Below are positions 56,673 through 64,000 of a DNA stretch of 64,000 nt, one piece after another (the first letter of the stretch is position 1; the number at the start of each line of letters is the position of its first letter). Below the pieces are notes generated by a model. That model was not told where the DNA came from. It searched no databases and was given only the letters and a program-made list of their open reading frames with translations. The position numbers and the translations under genes are program-made. Origin of the DNA: Marasmius tenuissimus (lineage: Eukaryota > Basidiomycota > Agaricomycetes > Agaricales > Marasmiaceae); the NCBI GenBank assembly GCA_029532415.1, contig JAQOTA010000054.1, forward strand, positions 3,906,001 through 3,970,000. The letters run 5' to 3'.

Positions 56673-58296
56673 ATGCCCTCTGACTATACTCTACTATCCC
56701 AAAGGGACCATTCCGGCGATCCAGAAAGTTTTCGCGAAAATCACAACAAGAGGAGATTCTTTTCTCGGACCAGAGTCTTCACAATCCTCGTCACTGTAGT
56801 CCTGATATTCTTCGCCTTCCGCTGGAGTTTTTCGACTCGTCCAGAGGAATGCTCTGGGGAACCCTACAAGATCGACGGCTTGCCAGAATACTATACCCTG
56901 CCTTCTGGAGACAGAATTCCGACCGTAGCCCTCGGAGTTTGGCAAGCGGCAAGGAATGACGCAGGACGTGCGGTCAAGGTAGTCCAAGTTACCTCGCTGT
57001 GCTGTGATATGGCTCACGCTCAGTTAGACTGCCCTTTGCAGCGGTTATCGACATGTGGACGATGCCTGGATCTACCGTGTGAGTGTATCGCGTATTTTTG
57101 TCGACTATGACGACTGACTGGCGACATATCTAGAACGAGGAGGAAGTTGGCCAAGCCGTGAGAGAGAGCGGTATTCCTCGAAAGGAGATCTGGCTTACAT
57201 CGAAGGTAATGTCATTCGACAGAAAGCAGCCCAATACTCACGAATGCTTTCAAGCTATGGAACACTTTCCATGCACCAGAAGATGTCGAGAGTGCACTCG
57301 ACGAGTCTCTGAGGAAGCTTGGTACCGATTACCTTGACTTGTATATCATCCACTGGTAAGGCTGCTCAGTCATTTCCATCATCCATTCATTCGGTCGTCT
57401 CATTCCTGGACTTAGGCCCGTCGCAATGAACCAGGACGGCTCTTGCGACAAGGATCTGACTGAAAACCCTTACCCGACATGGCAAAAGCTGGAGGAGCTC
57501 GTGGACAAAGGGAAAGTCAGGAACATTGGGGTCAGCAAGTGAGTGGCGTATCTCACCCGGACTACAAACATTCACGGGCCACCGGATTGCCCTGCCCAGC
57601 TTCAACGAACGAAGGTATATTCACGTCACCACTGTCCTCTCGCATCTATTGATTCTCTAAAAGGATAAAGAACCTCACAGCGAACCCGCTGAAGTACAAG
57701 CCCGCTATTAACCAGGCCCGTCGCCATATCCACCTACCACAACTCACTGTTGACGTCTGCTCCAGGTCGAGTTGAACTATTGGTTGCCCCAACCCGAACT
57801 AGTCCAATGGTCGAAAGACAATGGTATCGTTCTAGAGGCGTATTCGCCTCTCGGAAGTGACAAGCGCGTCAAGGACTCGTTGAATGTTCCCGAGGTGATA
57901 CATCTGTGTTCGCATACTCTTGGGCACGACTGAGGTTCTCCAGGTCAAGGAGATTGCTTCGCAAACTGGTCTTACTCCAGCTCAAGTTCTCATTTCCTGG
58001 CATGTACAGCGAGGCGTAAGCGAATCCCAACCAATACAAAAATCATTCTCAAGCCTTTAGATAGACTGTTGTCCTCCCTAAGAGTGTCACGCCATCCCGT
58101 ATCAAAGAGAACATCAAAAGTAAGTCCTGGTTCTGTTATTGCGCTCGAGTCCGAGGGTTGACATGTTTCCTGCGCAGTCGCGAAGCTTCCTGACGAAGCC
58201 TTCGAGAGGTTGGAGAAAGCAGCGACCTCCCACAAGCCCTCGAGAGGTTCTAACCCCAGTAAAAATTGGGGACTTGACTTCGATATTTTCGATTGA
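56673..58296 (+). CDS. Aldo-keto reductase with N-terminal membrane anchor
   Basis: NADPH-dependent carbonyl reductase fold. The start is set at the ATG 56673 ([16 protein letters not shown]). An upstream GTG in the same frame exists but is unlikely to be used. A basic stretch and a hydrophobic helix, [19 protein letters not shown], come before the enzyme, suggesting a type II membrane anchor. The AKR tetrad is complete: Asp and Tyr in [20 protein letters not shown], Lys in EIWLTSKLWNTFH, His in [12 protein letters not shown]. Then [39 protein letters not shown] and the NADPH-binding [17 protein letters not shown]. The terminus is [14 protein letters not shown]. About seven introns are present. 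Substrate unknown. Confidence 0.88.
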
Positions 58297-58583
58297 TTGA
58301 AAGGGACCAAATCGTTAAACACTAACTATGTATGGTACAAGATTGAACGTGTTCCTCGCGACTTCGCCGACATTTTTCCGAATGCCCTACTAATGTCTCC
58401 AGCTTGCATTGGCTGGGTCATCACATTGTGGTCAGTGACGGCGGACAACAGCCTGTAACCTATCGTTCCTGGTGGTAATTTCATTCATCCGGGGCGGAAG
58501 TATTTCGCGGTACTTTTTTTTCCGAGCGCGAAGGACGTATTTATACCTTAAAAGACTCCCTCTCTTGAACACTGATACACGCA
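58297..58583. other. Promoter region of the GH131 gene
   Basis: Contains TATTTATA at 58538-58545, about 45 bp before the ATG at 58584. Confidence 0.5.
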
Positions 58584-59716
58584 ATGGCACCCTTCGCACG
58601 TTTCTCACTCACTCTCTTGATCGCTTTGCCACTGGTGGCCGCAGAGACAGTCCTATTCGAAGGGAGGATTCCCCTATCAGTCAGCAACGAGACCCTTGAT
58701 GCTTCTGCAGACCCATACCTGACGTGAGTCTTATCCCATGATCATCAGCTGCGCCCCTCACCCGTTTTGCATCAAAACGTAGGGGTGTCAAGGGCAAAAC
58801 CCAACCTGCTACACATGTATGGAAGCTTCCCTGCGGGCTCACACATCGCTGACTCTCAAGGAATGTAGTACTCGGGCTATCTGGGTAACCTTGTCAATCC
58901 AACCCTTCTCTGGAATAAGCCGTCGAACAGGGAACAGGCAATATCCGTAAGGATTGACAACACCTCGATCTTCGTACCCGGCAACAGCGAGCCCCAACTC
59001 GGGTTCCGTAGGACAGAGCTGATAGCCATACAGAATGGTAGCTCGAGCAACCTCAACACACTCATGGAAACAGGCGTCACTCGCTTCCATTTCTCCATCA
59101 AGTCTGACCCTCGTTATCCTCTCAATTTCACGCATGAATACCAGGTCGTGTTCATCGAGCCTAGCGACGGTTCTCACGTTTTCGGAGTCCAGTTAGGTGA
59201 GACGCGCAACCCTCGAGTTATTTTTATCTCCACTCCGAATTGACGCCTTACAATCCTGTAGGGTCCCCATTCACTAACCCAACCGGTGTGCTACCCGCGC
59301 CGCAGGCGGATTCGTTTAAAGTCCTGGATCACGGTTTGAATGTGCTATTTAAGACGCCTTTCACATCATACGTGTGGCACAACTTTGCCGTTGAAGTGGA
59401 TTGGGAGCAAAGCACATTGCAGGTATTCTATTCGACCGACGGCAGAGGGTTGACTACTGTTACCTCTGTCGTGCCCAACCCTACGGTGTCGCAAGGATCT
59501 GCTGGACAGGGCGATTTCCATATCGGATTACTGAAGGTCGGTCGATAAGACTGGGTTCTCTCGTCAAGTATTGACGCGCCTCTGTTTCCAAAGCTCCCTC
59601 TTGTCAACCCCGCCGACGCGCCAGAAGATCAGGGTGATGTTGTTCACCACGGTCTGCAGGAGGGAACCGAGGAAGGACTACTGTATTCGGGCGTTTTCGT
59701 TGAACGAATCCGATAG
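58584..59716 (+). CDS. Glycoside hydrolase family 131 beta-glucanase
   Basis: Secreted enzyme; GH131 members cleave beta-1,3/1,4/1,6-glucans. The start at 58584 gives the signal peptide MAPFARFSLTLLIALPLVAA, then TVLFEGRIPLSVSNETLDAS. The next exons read GVKGKTQPATHYSGYLGNLV and FVPGNSEPQLGFRRTELIAI. Then NPTGVLPAPQADSFKVLDHG and SYVWHNFAVEVDWEQSTLQV, followed by FYSTDGRGLTTVTSVVPNP, are the family's most conserved region. After an intron at GDFHIGLLK come LPLVNPADAPEDQGDVVHHG and EEGLLYSGVFVERIR. The length (about 290 residues) suits a single-domain enzyme with no cellulose-binding module. Confidence 0.88.
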
Positions 59717-60084
59717 GTCAGGGAAGGTATATGTTACGGTAAACACGCTACATACACTGTAGAGTAGGATACAGGGTACGAGACCATGAACACATGTGCC
59801 AAGCAAACGATACATGATTGCGAGAACGAAGATACCAGGGATGAGATGTCTATATTGCGGGTTAAATGGATTCGGCCATTAAAATAAATGAATGAATGTA
59901 CTGTGCGGGTAGTTACTATGTGCAAAAAAATGCGTAAGCGGTGTAGGGTAGAACGATCGTAAGTGGTGGAGGTCTCTAACACCAAAAGAGTCCGCGTGTA
60001 AGCAACCAGAGCTCGCGAGAGAAAGGAGTCCATTGATGACGGTTGTAGGTAACAAAGTCCAAGAATGACCCTCGAAAAAGAAAT
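59717..60084. other. Convergent 3' intergenic region, nothing recognised
   Basis: AT-rich 3' flanks of the GH131 and transporter genes. No gene was seen. Confidence 0.5.
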
Positions 60085-61909
60085 CTAGACGTGATTGTGC
60101 CCGTGCATGGCGGCGGCGGCCTGTTTCTCCTGCTGTACAGAGTCGATGTCGGACTCCCGAGGCAAAGCCTCAGGGCCGAGAGTATCCCTGATGACATCCT
60201 CCTCTTTGGAGAAGAAAATGAGCCCCTTCCAAAATGCCAGCATCGTCAAGACGATGAGAATCGTCCAGGTGAGGAACATCAAGGCGGTGAATATAGCATG
60301 GACCGTGAACAGGCCAGGAATCCTGAGCTCCTTGCCTAGAACCTTGGTCATGTTAATCCAGCCAACTAGCGTAAGAACTTGGGTAAGACAAAGGCTTGAG
60401 CTCGGAATAAAGAGAGAACGAACCGTTCGGGAAAGTCAATGCCCAGCCTGAAAGTTTTTAGCGTTGAATGATTAGCGACTGAAACGCAAGTGACGGCAGC
60501 GAGATTACTCACATCCCAAGATCTCGTTGAGATGCTTGTGGACCTTGAACCAGTAGGGCAACGCTCCGAAAAGGAACAGGAAAACGGCGAGCCCGTACAG
60601 CATGAGTGCTGACAAGACGCTCACGGCGAACCACACTTCTCCGGCTTGAGGTGAGACGAGATTGTGGGTCGCGAGACTGGGAAAGCGTTGAGGCGCGAAT
60701 CCACTCATTGAAGATAGTACTTACAGTTCCCTCGCGTGCTTTCCGAGGTTGATCAGCGCAAGTGCCGTGAATCCGGGGGGACCACAGGCGACGAATGCAC
60801 CGTTGGCTTGATGTCCTTCGAGAAAACCGGTCTGTTGATAAGGGTGTAAGAGGGAATGATAACGAGCATTCAAGTATCTGCCATACCGTCATAATCCTGG
60901 AGTCGAGTTGGTCATCATGCACGACACTCGCAAATGACGGTAACTCACCTAATGATGTAGATGCAGATGTAGAAGAAGGTCATGAAGAAACCCAGGCCTG
61001 ACGGTAAAGTTAGCTAGGGAACCGTGCTAATGAGTGTCCACAGTACCTTGGAAGAAGTACCCCACGAAGAGGACCCCGAGAGCTCTGGGATCGTCCAGTT
61101 CGAAGACATTCAGAACATTGAATGCTACCACACCAACAAGCATCTTGTTCGGACGTCAGACATGTAACCATGATGATCGATTATTCCGATGAAACTTACC
61201 ATCGGGAACACCTGCGATGAGATGCCAGTCAATGCTATGACTTGCGGGGTGGGACAAAGGAACTCACCAAGAACGCGTATGCAGGCGTGAAATGTGCCAG
61301 ATCGTGAGGTTTGTTGAACCAGATCATCAACATAGGGAAGCAGGTGAGTAGAGCAAATACGACGTATACCCTTCAAGCGAGCCCGTTCAGCAAACCACCG
61401 ACCTATCAATTGGAATGTTACTCACCAAAATAGAGCATAGATGAGTGTTGGAGACACATGTTTAGAGGGAACAGCGTAGTTGATAGTCCCGATGATGATG
61501 GTAGCGAACGAAAGTACCACTAGGGGTACAAAGATGCCTTTGACCGGGTCCTGCATCAATCTCCATGCTTGCCGAGGATACACTATGCAAGGGCGTCAAA
61601 AAAGTTCACAGTGGTCGGCAGACTCAGACACACCAATGGCTTGCAAAAGGAGAGTCGTTGTGTTGAGCAGGAAAATGGCCATGTTCAGGAAGTAGAAGAT
61701 AGTCTCTATCGTTGTGAGTGTGGGTGTCCGCTCCTCAACAGCGGAAAGGGTGACATAGACAGCACCAGTTCCCATTCCAATGGGAAACTACAAAGAATCG
61801 CCACTTAGTGACCTTCAAATACGAGTCGAGTACAAAGACTCACCGCTTGCCATGACCACCCGTGGATGCGACGTGCCAACGAACTAACTTGAGGTCGTCC
61901 CTCCGACAT
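60085..61909 (-). CDS. TDT-family (SLAC1/MAE1-like) dicarboxylate or anion transporter
   Basis: Ten-helix plasma-membrane transporter of the tellurite-resistance/dicarboxylate family, which includes yeast malate permease and sulphite pump. The start at 61909 reads MSEGRPQVSSLARRIHGWSW. Helices include QAFPIGMGTGAVYVTLSAV, IFYFLNMAIFLLNTTTLLLQ, FVPLVVLSFATIIIGTINYA, VVAFNVLNVFELDDPRALGV and GYFFQGLGFFMTFFYICIYI. Next are GPPGFTALALINLGKHA and VWFAVSVLSALMLYGLAVFL. ALTFPNVGWIN is a family signature near the end. It ends in a cytosolic tail (LGPEALPRESDIDSVQQEKQ ... HGHNHV). About ten introns are present. The pattern is closer to MAE1-like than SSU1-like sequences, so organic-acid transport is the likelier role. 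Confidence 0.8.
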
Positions 61910-63168
61910 TTCAGAGATGTACAAGTGAAAGAGGGGCGAGACGAAAAAAGGAGAAGACTAGGATGAGGAGGTTGCGGATGGAAGGAGGAGGTAGAAGTAG
62001 GAAAAAGATAACCTCGGCTAGCGAGATAAATGTGTCGAATGGAACGCCCCCGGCGTTAGTCAAGAAAAACCAAGAAAAGGAGAAGAGTGGACAAGAGAAG
62101 AACAGCTGTCGCCGACGCGTAAGAAGCGGATGCAACTATCTATATATGTCTCCGGACATGTAGGATCTCAATTGCTCCACGAAAGTTTCGTTAGGACGAA
62201 ACAAAACAATCAGACTACGTAGGCAAGATTCGTTTTCCCCCACTTCGTAGGTTAGCAACGGAGGGCCGTATCTCCAGATGTATGATCAGTCCACGCTACT
62301 CCGGACAGGGATATGCACTGAAATAGGGAGGCCTTCTACGAGGTCTTTGTTTCCTGTGTAACCGTGGAGCCCAAAATAGAGAAGGAAGCGATCGCCAGTG
62401 TAACTGTGGCACCGTAATTTAATGAATACGGATAATCACGACATGGAAGGTCTTGGCGTACACAGCCTGCGATAAGGGTGAACACGGAAGGAGAAAGGAT
62501 CGGCGGCGGAATCGGATTGGGCTGCTTGTGGCAGATCTGAACAAAAAGTCAAAACATGCATCGAGGGATTATCAAGAATTGGGCCATACCTGTAGGCCTC
62601 AGAGCAGGACAAAGCCTGGCCTTGCGCTGTACTGTGGCGCGAGCTCCCGCTCCGCTAAGTTATCTCGGAGAAGGTGAGCATTGAGCTTGACAGACAGGGA
62701 TCATTGACGAACACAAACTGCGCTTAATCCTCAGCTCCCTATTCGTTATGTAACGAGAACCCATACATACCACATCACCCGACCTCCGGACGGAATCTAT
62801 GGAGGTAAAAGCTGTAGAGAAGAATGGACAGCGTGGTAGCATCGCAGATTCCCGGCCTTCGGATGGAGATGTATGATATGAGACATGGTGGAGACTCAGG
62901 GTTCCACGTTCATCAAGCCAGCCACAAGGATCAGGAGACAGGAATCAAGGTGTCCTGGCCACGATATCACTCCGTTGTACTGCCATTTGGTGTGTATCGC
63001 AGTGTCGAAGATTCCGAAGTAATATCAACACAATCTATCTGTTATTTGCGAAACGATAGCAAAAGATCTGAACAAAGACATCAGCAACGCGTTTCATACC
63101 GGGAGGAACGCGGTGTGGGCGTACACAAGTACAGCTTTTCGAGCGCGTTAGTCCTTCACAATTGCCGT
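61910..63168. other. Intergenic stretch, nothing recognised
   Basis: About 1.25 kb upstream of the transporter and downstream of the HINT gene. Plus-strand frames near 62824-63249 run antisense to the HINT last exon and lack motifs. Confidence 0.4.
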
Positions 63169-63860
63169 TTACAGCTTCCCTTTCATCTCGTCATAGACCT
63201 GCTGGATTTCCTCCTTCGAGAGAGACTTGGCGGGCCAACCGATGCCTAAGCCTTCTTCCTCGTTCGGCTTAGGGATGACATGAAAGTGAACGTGGTCCAC
63301 AACCTTGAGCGATAGATCAGAAAGGCAAAAGAAAGAGTAGGTCAGCTTAATCTCCGTACTTGGTGTGCCAAACGTCCGTTATTCTGCAGAATGTTGTAGT
63401 TTTCGGAGCCTTGAGCTATAGCGATTTTCTTCGCGATTGGTAAGATATCTTGAAGGTACTCGTCCGGTAGCTCGTGCGCCTTCTGAGCGTGGTCTAAGGT
63501 CGTATATCAATTCTAATGCGATTGGAATTGACACTACTCCGATGAGGTACTCACACTTCGGTATCACCAGCGAGTGTCCCTTAGATAGAGGTCCGATATC
63601 AACAAATGAGAACCTTTCAGAGCTCTTCAGTACTCCAATAAGATATATCTTGAGTTTGAACGAACGATAGCTCGGTTTCAATGAGCTTAAAGCTGGGGAT
63701 TTCCCCTGGGTAGATCTGATAAGTAAACCGTGTTAACATGAGCAGTCGGGCGACTACCTTTGATTATCTTGCAAAAGAGGCAAGTTGCAAGCGACCTAAC
63801 AGTAATTTTTCGAATTCAGAGGTCCAATTGAAGACAGAAGACGAAGCACTTCGCAGCCAT
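63169..63860 (-). CDS. HIT-family adenosine 5'-monophosphoramidase (HINT/Hnt1-like)
   Basis: Ubiquitous small nucleotide hydrolase. The model has a tiny first exon (63850-63860, coding MAAK), a 54-nt intron, then SLATCLFCKIIKG, which carries the CxxC seen in many HINT proteins. It continues across an intron into EIPSFKLIETELSFSFVDIG. Next come PLSKGHSLVIPK, HAQKAHELPDEYLQDILPIA and SENYNILQNN. The catalytic triad motif VDHVHFHVIPKPNEEEGLG is HxHxH with the third His as nucleophile. It ends IQQVYDEMKGKL. Six exons give about 140 residues, the usual HINT size. The proposed first splice gives a perfect family N terminus, so I prefer it over later starts. Confidence 0.88.
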
Positions 63861-63905
63861 TATGTTCCTTGGTCAATTTACGGTGATGGTTGAGAAAGCG
63901 TGACG

Positions 63906-64000
63906 TTAGGTCGTGACCGTCACAACCTTCCGTAGCTCCTCCTCCGAGATCAACTTCGCAAGCCTCCGCCCGCCAAGAACCCACATACCCAGTCGAGATC
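63906..64000 (-). CDS. Possible 3' end of a gene running off the right edge
   Basis: A minus-strand frame enters from the edge and reads LGMWVLGGRRLAKLISEEEL then RKVVTVTT before TAA at 63906. It would end only about 45 bp upstream of the HINT start. The wording looks protein-like, but 30 codons are too few to identify. Confidence 0.25.
   Translation of the reverse strand, partial: SRLGMWVLGGRRLAKLISEEELRKVVTVTT

Noticed and set aside
1..64000. A classical secondary-metabolite biosynthetic cluster
   Set aside because: Oxidoreductases and a transporter are present, but no PKS, NRPS, terpene synthase, DMATS or cluster regulator was seen, and the genes look like independent families.

Overview
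The window reads as nuclear DNA of a mushroom-forming basidiomycete (Agaricomycetes). The reasons are short GT-AG introns of about 50-60 nt in nearly every gene, no operon structure, and a gene set typical of such fungi: DUF6534 seven-pass membrane proteins, a class I hydrophobin, a short unspecific peroxygenase, GMC oxidoreductases, a GH131 glucanase, F-box/LRR proteins and a TDT-type acid transporter. All gene models here were read by eye from exon phases and conserved motifs. Start, stop and motif positions are usually firm; internal splice sites are less so.

Left part (1-24 kb). A GMC oxidoreductase runs off the left edge. Then come a DUF6534 gene (1.8 kb) and four secreted serine hydrolases of the beta-lactamase/PBP-like family: three on the minus strand (4.0, 7.7 and 11.0 kb) and one on the plus strand (17.3 kb). 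The last two form an inverted duplication that carries its promoter along and encloses an unrelated ENTH/epsin gene (14.6 kb). A second DUF6534 gene and a peroxygenase follow. Two intron-containing tRNA-Gly genes with identical exons but different introns lie at 7.6 and 24.8 kb.

Middle (25-46 kb). Two tandem GH20 beta-N-acetylhexosaminidases, an RRT8/LDS-like multipass protein, a small single-pass membrane protein and an FMN-dependent alpha-hydroxyacid dehydrogenase are followed by two more DUF6534 genes, the second broken by frameshift. A short palindromic MITE-like element, a hydrophobin with a long Gly/Ser linker and a decayed F-box gene complete this part.

Right part (46-64 kb). A repeat-bearing intergenic region leads to a complete GMC oxidoreductase and a single-exon F-box gene. 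A tandem nitrilase pair follows, one copy decayed and one intact. Then come a membrane-anchored aldo-keto reductase, a GH131 enzyme, a TDT transporter and a HINT-type HIT protein.

The dominant theme is local gene duplication with divergence and decay: serine hydrolases x4, DUF6534 x4, hexosaminidase x2, nitrilase x2 and tRNA-Gly x2. Most of the products are secreted or membrane proteins suited to wall remodelling, nitrile or xenobiotic turnover and extracellular oxidation. I see no PKS, NRPS or terpene-synthase core, so I do not call a biosynthetic cluster. The least-described features are the serine-hydrolase array, and a 13-nt microexon kept in all four DUF6534 paralogues.
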